Source: Campylobacteraceae bacterium (GTDB lineage Bacteria > Campylobacterota > Campylobacteria > Campylobacterales > Sulfurovaceae). From it: a stretch of DNA of 64,000 bases. A model generated the notes under the pieces. It was not told the DNA's origin. It did no database searches and saw only the letters and a program-made list of their open reading frames with translations. Below are positions 1 to 6,483 of the stretch, in pieces. The stretch spans positions 1-64,000 of the forward strand of contig JALVUD010000039.1 of NCBI GenBank assembly GCA_027035765.1, in the 5' to 3' direction. A program made the position numbers and the translations under genes. Numbering within the stretch: position 1 is the stretch's first letter; each line of letters opens with the position of its first letter.

Positions 1-113
1 CGGTTGACCCCCAAAAGCTCACTGGTCTGGGTTGCGGTGATGTCTACGACGAAGCACCAAAGTATTTTTCGGATGCGATACAGTGAAAGTGGCCGGTTAT
101 TGGAGGTTTTCAT
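1..113 (-). CDS. IS1595-like transposase, N-terminal part (cut by window edge)
   Basis: Reading the minus strand from the ATG at 113 gives 37 codons without a stop, running off the left edge. The peptide contains YRIRKILWCF followed by DITATQTSELLGVN. This matches the helix-turn-helix start of IS1595/ISXO2-type DDE transposases, whose N-termini typically read (I/F)..LF..D.TAT..A.L.G.NRNT. The catalytic domain lies outside the window, so integrity is unknown. A short inverted repeat, CTAGCA-TTC-TGCTAG at 123-137, sits just upstream and may belong to the element end. Family assignment rests on the HTH pattern only. Confidence 0.55.
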   Translation of the reverse strand, partial: MKTSNNRPLSLYRIRKILWCFVVDITATQTSELLGVN

Positions 114-180
114 TACTCTATTCTAGCATTCTGCTAGTCTAGAGCCATTGTTTTTATATTGAGGATAAAAAGGTTGAGAA

Positions 181-212
181 AAGAAAAAGAGTAAAAGATC
201 CGGAGGATCTTT
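181..212 (-). terminator. Rho-independent terminator of rpmB
   Basis: An 8-bp perfect stem, AAAGATCC (194-201) with loop GGA and GGATCTTT (205-212), lies 4 nt beyond the rpmB stop. On the minus strand it is followed by a T-rich run. It separates rpmB from the transposase fragment. Confidence 0.75.
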
Positions 213-215
213 CGT

Positions 216-428
216 TTAGGCGATTTCTGCCTGGGCTTCGGCCGCTTTTTTGCGCATGGTACGCAGGGTGGAAGCGGCGACCTTGATCTTTTTGCGGGTC
301 CCGTCTTCGAGAGTGACACGGACAGTGCGCAGGTTGGGAAGCTGACGCTTCTTGGTCTTGTTGTGTGCATGGGATACGTTGTATCCGACCAGGGGGCCTT
401 TGCCGGTAACTTGACATCTTCTTGCCAT
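216..428 (-). CDS. rpmB: 50S ribosomal protein L28
   Basis: This 70-residue protein starts [12 protein letters not shown] and carries the L28 signature of a basic N-terminus with [14 protein letters not shown] and NLRTVRV. It is part of the large ribosomal subunit. The open frame extends upstream to 497, but the ATG at 428 has an AAAGG Shine-Dalgarno sequence and matches the family start. Length is slightly above the usual 60-63 because of the tail [11 protein letters not shown]. In Campylobacter rpmB lies near rpe and dnaQ; here the AmmeMemoRadiSam genes come between. A good hairpin terminator follows. Confidence 0.96.
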   Translation of the reverse strand: MARRCQVTGKGPLVGYNVSHAHNKTKKRQLPNLRTVRVTLEDGTRKKIKVAASTLRTMRKKAAEAQAEIA

Positions 429-800
429 CTTTAAGCCTTTGTCATTCGATTTGTTTTCAGGGAAATACGGAGAGTCGGCACGGGGCACTGCTCCCACCCT
501 AGAAAAAGTCTTGCGATTTTACAGAAGTGATGCTTAAGGCGAGATAAATTAAATCGGTCTGACGGTGCGCGGATGCTGGTTATTGGATTTCGGGGTGGTG
601 CGTTGCAACGCGTTATTTCGAAACGTCAAACGACGAAGACACGTATAGAAGCGCCAAATGTCCAATGCACGATGCCGATCGGCAAAGTGGATCTCCCTGC
701 CGTCGCCAAAGGTGACATCACTTGCGACGTGAGGCCCGAAGGGCCGTGCTTGCGACTCTCGACTCTTGCGGCAAAGCCCCGTTCAAACGACAAAGGACTG
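429..800. other. Intergenic region: rpmB leader plus palindromic and heptamer modules
   Basis: I see no credible gene in this 372-base stretch. The part near 430-500 is the rpmB leader. Further on are a perfect 12-bp palindrome GCGTTGCAACGC (600-611), a GGCCC-GAA-GGGCC hairpin (733-745), and two copies of the heptamer CGACTCT (753-766). The hairpin is followed by GTGCTTGCGACT. Almost the same module, GGGCC-GCA-GGCCC followed by GTGCTATCGACT, occurs at 63361-63385, so these are dispersed repeats. A long open frame on the plus strand here is antisense to the Memo gene and is not believed. Confidence 0.6.
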
Positions 801-1604
801 TCAAGGGAGAATCAGCGCACTCATGTAGCCGACGACCCGCTGGGTATCGCCGCTGGCGTCGGCGCTGGTGCGGTAATCGAGCAGCTGGGTCTTCCAGCCG
901 TGCTCTTTGGCTGCGGCGATGATGGCTTTGATCCCGATGATCCCGCAGGCTTCGCAGCCTTTGTCGAGGAGGGAGATATCCTCTTCGGCGACCCCGGCCA
1001 GACAGATATTGTCCAGCTGTTTCGCCTGCTCCAGGGTGTAGAAGTGGCTCAGATCGGAGCTGATCACCACCACATTCTCGGGATCGGCCAGGATCGCGTC
1101 GATGATCGGCACCAGGGCAGTGTAGTCCACCTTGCCGTAGATCAGCTCCACCACCTTCGCTTCGGGCTCGTAGTGTCGGATGAAGGGGACCTGGGTCTCG
1201 GTGCTGTGCTCTTTTTCGTGAGCCTCGGGGACAAAAGTCAGCCCGAAACGCTTCGCCAGTTCCTCGGCATAGGCTTTGTCGACGGGGACTTCGCCGCAGG
1301 GGCTCTGGTAGAGATCCTGAATCCCCACGCTGACTCCTTCGAAATATACGTGATGGCTGGGGCCGATCACCACCACCCGTTTGGGTCGGCTGTTGGCCAG
1401 GATCCGGTGGGCGATGTTGGCGGTGAAGCCGCTGTAGATGTAGCCCGCATGGGGGGCGATGATTGCCCGCGGTTTTGCCTGCAGGACACTTTTGTCCGTC
1501 AGCGCCTCGTCCAGGATACCGTTCCAGTGATCGATCATCCGGTCGATCTCGCCGCAGCTCGCGGGGTAGAAAGCTCCCATATTTCCTGCAATTCTTATAC
1601 TCAT
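801..1604 (-). CDS. amrB: AmmeMemoRadiSam system protein B (Memo family)
   Basis: A 267-residue Memo-family protein. Recognisable blocks are PHAGY (51-55), GPSHH (81-85), HSTETQ (133-138), SSDLSH (182-187) and CEACG (216-220); the conserved His, Asp and Cys line the putative metal pocket of Memo proteins, which resemble class III extradiol dioxygenases but lack a settled reaction. It is the last gene of a triad with a radical SAM enzyme and an AMMECR1 protein. The start at 1604 follows AGAAGGAGCAGAAA, an excellent ribosome site. The frame is open to 1709 with a Tat-like N-terminus, discussed as a finding. The biochemical role is unknown. Confidence 0.85.
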   Translation of the reverse strand: MSIRIAGNMGAFYPASCGEIDRMIDHWNGILDEALTDKSVLQAKPRAIIAPHAGYIYSGFTANIAHRILANSRPKRVVVIGPSHHVYFEGVSVGIQDLYQSPCGEVPVDKAYAEELAKRFGLTFVPEAHEKEHSTETQVPFIRHYEPEAKVVELIYGKVDYTALVPIIDAILADPENVVVISSDLSHFYTLEQAKQLDNICLAGVAEEDISLLDKGCEACGIIGIKAIIAAAKEHGWKTQLLDYRTSADASGDTQRVVGYMSALILP

Positions 1605-1709
1605 TTTCTGCTCCTTCTTCTTGTCTGTTCTATCGTTCGATGAGGCATGGAGGAGAGAGGGAAGGCTTATCAAATAACCGATTCCTCGCATAAAATCTCT
1701 TCGATTCAT

Positions 1710-1926
1710 TCTCCATTCTCCGGCTTTATCAGGCTATCTATCAAATCCTCTGAAATCTTCGTCATTCCGGACTCGATCCGGAATCCAGGGCCTTAAATGC
1801 CCATGAAACCTTGGATCCTGAATCAAGTTCAGGATGACGGTATTGTAAAACCCTCATTTTTAGAAGATTTAATCCAAAATTCTCCATCTTCCATCTTCAA
1901 TCCTCCATCCCTGAGAAGCCTGCTTC
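1710..1926. repeat. Composite intergenic block: REP-like element and heptamers
   Basis: Between the Memo and radical SAM genes lie two copies of ATTCTCC, a palindromic element at 1761-1838, and heptamers ATCTTCC/ATCTTCA/ATCCTCC. The central element starts GTCATTCCGGA and ends TTCAGGATGAC. It has two internal hairpins, ATTCCGGA-n5-TCCGGAAT and CCTGAA-n5-TTCAGG, and its two halves are roughly inverted copies of each other. A relative sits at 35031-35074. The block ends in a junction palindrome over the radical SAM stop codon. Confidence 0.75.
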
Positions 1927-1931
1927 TCAGG
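1910..1931. repeat. Junction palindrome over the radical SAM stop codon
   Basis: CCTGAGAAGC, 2-nt centre, GCTTCTCAGG: perfect 10-bp arms. One arm contains the last bases and TGA of the radical SAM gene; the other is the flanking copy at the edge of the repeat block. No T-tract follows, so it is not an obvious terminator. Confidence 0.8.
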
Positions 1932-2955
1932 CCCAGACCCCTTCAATCGCCCGATGGCAGGCGGGGCAGTGGCCGTTTTCGAGGACGTTTTTAGTCACGT
2001 GATACCCCCGCCGGACGATCAGCTCCAGGCCGCAGCCGGGGCAGTTGGTGATGCCGTCGGTGGGGACGTTGCCCATATAGATGTAGGCCAGCCCCGCTTC
2101 ACGGCCGATCCGCTCCGCCCGCTGCAGCGTCTCCAGAGGGGTGGGGAGTTTGTCGTTGACCTTGTAGTCGGGATGGAAGGCGCTGATGTGCCAGGGGGTG
2201 TAGGGGTCGAGCTCCTTGGCGATAAACTCGGCGATCCTGGTCAGCTCCTCGTCGCTGTCGTTGTCCCCCGGGACGATCAGCGTCGTACACTCGACCCAGA
2301 AGCCCCCTGCCTTGAGCCGCTTGAGGGTATCGAGGACCCCCTCCAGGGAGCCTTTGAGGGTCTTTTTGTAATACTCGGGGTTGAAGCCCTTGATATCGAT
2401 GTTGAAACCGTCGATGACCCCTTTCATATCCTCGATCACCTCGGGGGTCTCCAGGCCGTTGCTGACGAAGACGTTTTTGATCCCGTGCTCTTTGGCCAGC
2501 AGCGCCACATCCCGGGCGAAAGGGTAGAAGATCGTCGGCTCGTTGTAGGTGTAGGCGATCGTCTTGCATCCCTTCTCCAGTGCCAGGGAGACCAGCTGCT
2601 CCGGCGTGACGTCGTAGCTGCCGCTGAGATCCTTGGTCTGGGAGATCTGCCAGTTCTGACAGAAGGGGCACTGGAAGTTGCACCCCACGGTTCCCAGCGA
2701 GAGGGCGAAAGTCCCCGGCAGGAAGTGGTAGAGAGGCTTCTTCTCGATGGGATCGACATTGAGGGCCGAGACCTTGCCGTAAACGAGGGTTTTGAGGCGT
2801 CCGCCGTCGTTCATGTTGACGCCGCAGATGCCCACCTGTCCCTCTTTGAGTTTGCAGTAGTGGCGGCAGAGCTCGCAGACGATCCGTTCCCCCTCTTTGC
2901 GATAGAAGTCCGAATATCCCCGCTCTTCAACGGGGGTGATGGTTTTCTTAGTCAT
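1927..2955 (-). CDS. amrS: AmmeMemoRadiSam system radical SAM enzyme
   Basis: A 342-residue radical SAM protein with the cluster motif CNFQCPFC (C92, C96, C99) in the CX3CX2C spacing. Additional cysteines sit at both ends: C27, C30, C34 and C44 near the N-terminus, and two CXXC pairs (305/308 and 330/333) forming a zinc-ribbon-like tail. This architecture resembles pyruvate formate-lyase activating enzyme relatives found with Memo and AMMECR1. The start at 2955 has AAGGAGG at good spacing and overlaps the AMMECR1 stop by 8 nt, so the two are translationally coupled. Substrate and product are unknown; an oxidative or methyl/peptide-type modification is often guessed but cannot be read from sequence. 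Confidence 0.88.
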   Translation of the reverse strand: MTKKTITPVEERGYSDFYRKEGERIVCELCRHYCKLKEGQVGICGVNMNDGGRLKTLVYGKVSALNVDPIEKKPLYHFLPGTFALSLGTVGCNFQCPFCQNWQISQTKDLSGSYDVTPEQLVSLALEKGCKTIAYTYNEPTIFYPFARDVALLAKEHGIKNVFVSNGLETPEVIEDMKGVIDGFNIDIKGFNPEYYKKTLKGSLEGVLDTLKRLKAGGFWVECTTLIVPGDNDSDEELTRIAEFIAKELDPYTPWHISAFHPDYKVNDKLPTPLETLQRAERIGREAGLAYIYMGNVPTDGITNCPGCGLELIVRRGYHVTKNVLENGHCPACHRAIEGVWA

Positions 2956-3517
2956 TGGGTTCCTCCTTGATCTTTTCGGCCTGGTAGGTGTAGATCACCG
3001 GGTGCATCTCCAGGCAGTTGGGGGCCAGTCCCGCCTTTTGGCAGAGGGTGGCGAAAAAGCTGTCGAAGTCGGGCAGCTGCTCCCAGACACTGGGCAGATA
3101 GGTCGCCTGGTAGTTTCCCAGACGTAGGACCACCCCGTCGATGCCGGGCCGGATTTTGCGCCGCAGATCCTCTACGTCGGTGTAGGGGAGCTCCTTCGGC
3201 GGGCTCAGCAGCGAGATCTCGATCTCCAGCTTGTCGTACTCCTCCGGCCGAACCGGGCGAAAACGCGGATCGCTGAAGGCGGCGGCTTTGGCGTTGTGGA
3301 TCAGGTCGTCGATCAGGGGTTGATGGGCGATGATTGATCCGATGCATCCCCGCAGCTGATGATTCTCGTTGAGGGTTACAAAAGCCGCACCGGGCTCGGC
3401 GAGCCAGGGGTATTCGCGCAGCAGCGCCTCCCGGTCGATGAGCTTTTTACCCGTAAGCTCCTCGGCGATCGCCTGACGGGCGATTTTGAGCATCACTTCT
3501 TTTTTTGTTTTATCCAT
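2948..3517 (-). CDS. amrA: AmmeMemoRadiSam system protein A (AMMECR1 domain)
   Basis: A 189-residue AMMECR1-fold protein with the signature LRGCIGS (55-61), preceded by FVTLN and followed by NAKAAAFSDPRF and the LEIEISLLSPP segment typical of the family. An open frame reaches further upstream, but ATG 3517 has AAGGAGG 8 nt before it and starts like homologues. It is the first gene of the three-gene operon and overlaps the radical SAM gene. AMMECR1 proteins have no established enzymatic activity; the conserved Cys of RGC is presumed functional. The complete A, radical SAM, B order supports a joint pathway. Confidence 0.9.
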   Translation of the reverse strand: MDKTKKEVMLKIARQAIAEELTGKKLIDREALLREYPWLAEPGAAFVTLNENHQLRGCIGSIIAHQPLIDDLIHNAKAAAFSDPRFRPVRPEEYDKLEIEISLLSPPKELPYTDVEDLRRKIRPGIDGVVLRLGNYQATYLPSVWEQLPDFDSFFATLCQKAGLAPNCLEMHPVIYTYQAEKIKEEPND

Positions 3518-3683
3518 GGTTGATTCCTCCTTATCCTCTTTGAAATCAAAATAGCACAGATTGTTCTTTTCCGATGCTAACTGGGTTGCATTTATATCGC
3601 CACATATCGCTCTCTCAAAAATTGAGGTAGTTGCTTGGTGCGGTGACAAGGTGACAAGTTGGAAGAGCCTGGTGGACTCCTGC

Positions 3684-3689
3684 TATAAT
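3684..3689 (+). promoter_or_regulatory. -10 box of rpe
   Basis: TATAAT preceded by GC lies about 50 nt upstream of the rpe start. No clear -35 box, as usual for vegetative promoters in this phylum. Confidence 0.6.
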
Positions 3690-3739
3690 CACAGGAAAGA
3701 TTCTTTCGCTATTTCTATAGAAACAAAGGAACGCTTCAG

Positions 3740-4381
3740 ATGCTTGTAGCTCCCAGCATACTCTCTGCCGATTTTGGCCTGCTTGGCGAAGAGGTCCGTG
3801 CCATCTGTGATGCCGGATGTGATCTGGTTCACGTGGATGTGATGGATGGCCATTTCGTCCCCAATATGACCATCGGTCCTGTCGTTGTCGAGGCCGTCGC
3901 AAAAGCGGCGACCAAACCGCTGGATGTGCACCTGATGGTGGAGGATAACAACTTCTTCGTCGACCTCTTCGCTCCGCTCAAACCGGAGTTTATTTCTTTT
4001 CACTTCGAGAGCGAACGCCACCCCAACCGGATGGCCCACAAGATCCGATCCCTGGGAATCCGCCCCTCGATGGTCCTCAATCCCCATACTCTGCCGGAGG
4101 TGACCGAATACCTCCTGGAGGATCTGGATATGGTGCTGCTGATGAGCGTCAACCCCGGTTTCGGAGGCCAGAAATTCATTCCCAATGTCATCGAGCGGGT
4201 CCAGCGGCTCAAGGAACTGATCGAGAAACGCAACCCGAACTGCCTCATCGAAGTGGACGGCGGAGTCAGTGACGCCAATATCGCCCAGCTCAAAGCCGCC
4301 GGTGTCGATGTGGTGGTGGCGGGCAGCTATGTCTTCAGGCACCCGCGGGGGTACAAAGAGGCGATTGCTTCTTTGAAGTGA
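3740..4381 (+). CDS. rpe: Ribulose-phosphate 3-epimerase
   Basis: A 213-residue TIM-barrel epimerase interconverting ribulose 5-phosphate and xylulose 5-phosphate in the pentose phosphate and Calvin-type pathways. Visible motifs are APSILSADF at the start, HVDVMDGHFVPN with a metal-binding His/Asp, DVHLMVE, SVNPGFGGQKF and EVDGGV. Length is normal. AAAGGAA precedes the ATG. It is followed by a heptamer-repeat block and then trpF; in Campylobacter rpe and dnaQ are also neighbours, so trpF and the repeat block look inserted between them. Certain. Confidence 0.97.
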   Translation: MLVAPSILSADFGLLGEEVRAICDAGCDLVHVDVMDGHFVPNMTIGPVVVEAVAKAATKPLDVHLMVEDNNFFVDLFAPLKPEFISFHFESERHPNRMAHKIRSLGIRPSMVLNPHTLPEVTEYLLEDLDMVLLMSVNPGFGGQKFIPNVIERVQRLKELIEKRNPNCLIEVDGGVSDANIAQLKAAGVDVVVAGSYVFRHPRGYKEAIASLK

Positions 4382-4607
4382 GGAGTGAGGGTGTTTTGTC
4401 ATTTGAATTTTGTCGGCAGTCGGCAGTCGGCAGTCGGCAGTCGGGGTGCCTTCGGCGCTCTTTGTCGTTTGATTCGTGTTAAGTGTTATGTGCTACGTGC
4501 TACGATCACTCGATTTCTAGTTACCAGTTATTCGTTACTAGTTTCTAAAATTCGGTTCCTCATTCCTCACCCCTCACTCCTCACTCTCTCACGAAAGGCC
4601 CTTTCGT
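4382..4607 (+). repeat. Heptamer-repeat composite block between rpe and trpF
   Basis: The block consists of successive degenerate tandem arrays, each with a 7-nt period: GTCGGCA four times plus a partial copy (4412-4446), GTGTTAA/GTGTTAT/GTGCTAC/GTGCTAC, then CTAGTTA/CCAGTTA/TTCGTTA-like copies, then CCTCATT/CCTCACC/CCTCACT repeats. A short stretch TTTTGTCATTTGAATT before the first array recurs before the same array at 46230. The block ends in an inverted repeat over the trpF ribosome site and start. Open frames through it are products of the repeats, not genes. Confidence 0.85.
4591..4607. repeat. Junction palindrome over the trpF Shine-Dalgarno and start
   Basis: ACGAAAGG, one centre base, CCTTTCGT. 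The AAAGG Shine-Dalgarno sequence is in the left arm and the first two bases of the GTG start are in the right arm, so the hairpin in mRNA would hide the initiation site. Confidence 0.75.
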
Positions 4608-5196
4608 GAGAGTCAAGATCTGCGGCATCACCAGCTACGACGATGCGATGCTCTCTATCGAGGCCGGGGCGGATGCTCTGGGGTTCGTTTTTTATCCGAA
4701 ATCCCCCCGCTACATCGCTCCCGAAAATGCACGTAGGATCATCGACCGTCTGCCTCCTTTTGTAGAAAAGGTGGGGCTCTTTGTCGAAGAGACCCCGGAA
4801 CGGATCACCGAGCTTTCCCGTCAGAGCGGGATCACCCTGGCGCAGATCCATTTTGATGTGGACGAGTCGTTCCTGGAGGCAGTTGACTTTCCAACCCTTC
4901 CGGTGGTGCGGGCGAAAGGCCCGGAGGATCTGGAGCGTTTCGCCGATCGCTACCGGCTGGTGGATGCCTATTGCGAAAGCTACGGCGGCAGTGGAAAACG
5001 GCTGGCACTGGAGTGGTTCGCCGGACAGGACAACTCCCGGATCATCATCGCCGGGGGTCTGACCCCGGGGAACGTGTCGGAGCTGGCGGGGTACGGCTTC
5101 TACGGCTGTGACGTCAGCAGCGGCACCGAGGCGGCCAAAGGGGTCAAAGATCCCGTGAAAGTACGGGATTTTATCCGCCATGCTCAAAGTCTTTGA
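4606..5196 (+). CDS. trpF: Phosphoribosylanthranilate isomerase
   Basis: A 196-residue barrel enzyme of tryptophan synthesis, converting N-(5-phosphoribosyl)anthranilate to the CdRP intermediate. The N-terminal KICGIT motif holds the catalytic Cys; GFVFYPKSPRYI, the catalytic-Asp region DVDESF, and the phosphate-binding GGLTPGNV and DVSSGTE segments are all present. It begins with GTG, with AAAGG 7 nt upstream inside a hairpin. No other trp gene is in the window, so this is a stand-alone copy outside a trp operon. Its end overlaps dnaQ by 17 nt. Confidence 0.95.
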   Translation: MRVKICGITSYDDAMLSIEAGADALGFVFYPKSPRYIAPENARRIIDRLPPFVEKVGLFVEETPERITELSRQSGITLAQIHFDVDESFLEAVDFPTLPVVRAKGPEDLERFADRYRLVDAYCESYGGSGKRLALEWFAGQDNSRIIIAGGLTPGNVSELAGYGFYGCDVSSGTEAAKGVKDPVKVRDFIRHAQSL

Positions 5197-5965
5197 CGAA
5201 CTGACCAACGCCTTCCGACGGGTGGGGGGCGAGATCTCCTACGAAGCTTTCGACCGGATCGTTCGCAAACACGCTTCGCTCTTCGAAGACAGCGAGACGA
5301 TCTTTCTGCTCCTGCAGGCTTCGGGCTACCCCATCGAGGAGACCCTCACCGGCTACCGGCTCAAAACCATGTTCACCCCCTGGCAGGAACAGGAGTACTG
5401 CATCGTCGATATCGAGACCAATGGCTCCAAACCGGGCTACTCCCAGGTGATCGAGATCGGGGCGGTGAAGATGCGGGAGGGAGAGATCGTCGATCGTCTG
5501 GAGACTTTCGTCGCCTGTGCCTACCTCCCCGACCATATCGTCAAACTGACCGGCATCGAGCCCGAAGATCTCCGGGAGGCTCCTTCCCGCAGAGAGGCGC
5601 TGACGATGTTGCGGAGTTTTATGGAGGATGCGGTCTTCGTGGCCCACAACGCCGGTTTTGATTACTCGTTTCTCAACGCCTCCTTCCAGCGTTTTGGCCT
5701 GGGGCAGATCGGCAATCCGGTCCTCTGCACCATTGACCTGGCCCGCCGGACCTTCGAGAGCGAACGTTACGGCCTGGCCTATCTCAACGAAGCCCTGAAC
5801 CTGGGGATGCAGGCCCACCACCGGGCCTACGGTGACGCCCTGGCGACTTCGAAGGTGCTTCTGAAATCCTTTGAGAATATTCCAGAGTATGTGAAGACGA
5901 CGGACGACCTGATTCGCTTTTCGAAGTCGTCGCGGAAAGAGAGAGCGAAGGGGATGGAGAATTGA
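5180..5965 (+). CDS. dnaQ: DnaQ-like 3'-5' exonuclease (DNA polymerase III epsilon family)
   Basis: A 261-residue DEDDh exonuclease. An N-terminal region of about 70 residues precedes ExoI (VDIETNG), ExoII (VAHNAGFDYSFL) and ExoIII (HRAYGDALAT), giving the four acidic metal ligands and the catalytic His. The role is proofreading or general 3'-5' trimming; the N-terminal extension is typical of epsilonproteobacterial DnaQ proteins encoded beside rpe. The ATG lies inside the trpF end, suggesting coupling. The last codons and the TGA lie in a 7-nt repeat pattern (ATGGAGA/ATTGAAA), so the C-terminal GMEN may derive from the spacer element. Confidence 0.9.
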   Translation: MLKVFDELTNAFRRVGGEISYEAFDRIVRKHASLFEDSETIFLLLQASGYPIEETLTGYRLKTMFTPWQEQEYCIVDIETNGSKPGYSQVIEIGAVKMREGEIVDRLETFVACAYLPDHIVKLTGIEPEDLREAPSRREALTMLRSFMEDAVFVAHNAGFDYSFLNASFQRFGLGQIGNPVLCTIDLARRTFESERYGLAYLNEALNLGMQAHHRAYGDALATSKVLLKSFENIPEYVKTTDDLIRFSKSSRKERAKGMEN

Positions 5966-5978
5966 AAATGGAGAATTC

Positions 5979-6410
5979 GTGAAAATACGTGAAATGACGA
6001 TGGATGACTATGACGAAGTAATCGACATGCTCAGGATCACTCCCGGCATCACCGTCAGAGAAGCAGATTCCAGGAGTTCCACGAATCGATATCTCGAACG
6101 CAATCCCGGGCTGAGTTTTGTAGCCACGATTGACGATTATATTGTCGGTTGTGTCATGTGCGGACATGACGGACGTCGCGGATATCTCCAACATCTCGTT
6201 GTCAAACCTGAAAACAGAGGTCAAGGCATCGGGAAAGCTCTCCTTACAGCATGTATAGATTCACTGCAACAGGTCGGCATCGACAAGACGCATCTTTTTG
6301 TCTTCAAATCGAACAGTCTCGCCAATGCATTTTGGGAAAGCAACGGGTGGATTCTCAGAGATGAAGTCAACATCTATTCTTACAATGTATCATCAAATAA
6401 AAATGCCTGA
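5979..6410 (+). CDS. GNAT-family N-acetyltransferase
   Basis: A 143-residue GNAT-fold protein. The acetyl-CoA binding motif VKPENRGQGIGKALL (V/I-x-P-x-x-R-G-x-G-x-G/A) lies near residue 77, preceded by HLV, and followed by the C-terminal HLFVFKSNSLANAFWESNGW block. This resembles the RimI/PhnO-like small acetyltransferases; the substrate cannot be told. Start is GTG with GGAG 5 nt upstream, taken from a heptamer-type stretch. The gene looks poorer in GC and has more mixed third positions than its neighbours, which suggests recent acquisition. It converges on cysK. Confidence 0.85.
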   Translation: MKIREMTMDDYDEVIDMLRITPGITVREADSRSSTNRYLERNPGLSFVATIDDYIVGCVMCGHDGRRGYLQHLVVKPENRGQGIGKALLTACIDSLQQVGIDKTHLFVFKSNSLANAFWESNGWILRDEVNIYSYNVSSNKNA

Positions 6411-6483
6411 GAAGCCACTTCGCCGAAAAAACGGTAAAGTCAATCATTCAAAAAAGATCAAAACTTCGGAATCGAATCCACAC

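Noticed and set aside
573-1643. Plus-strand frame of 356 codons opposite the Memo gene
   Set aside because: Memo motifs on the minus strand are clear; the plus frame starts in repeat modules and matches nothing.
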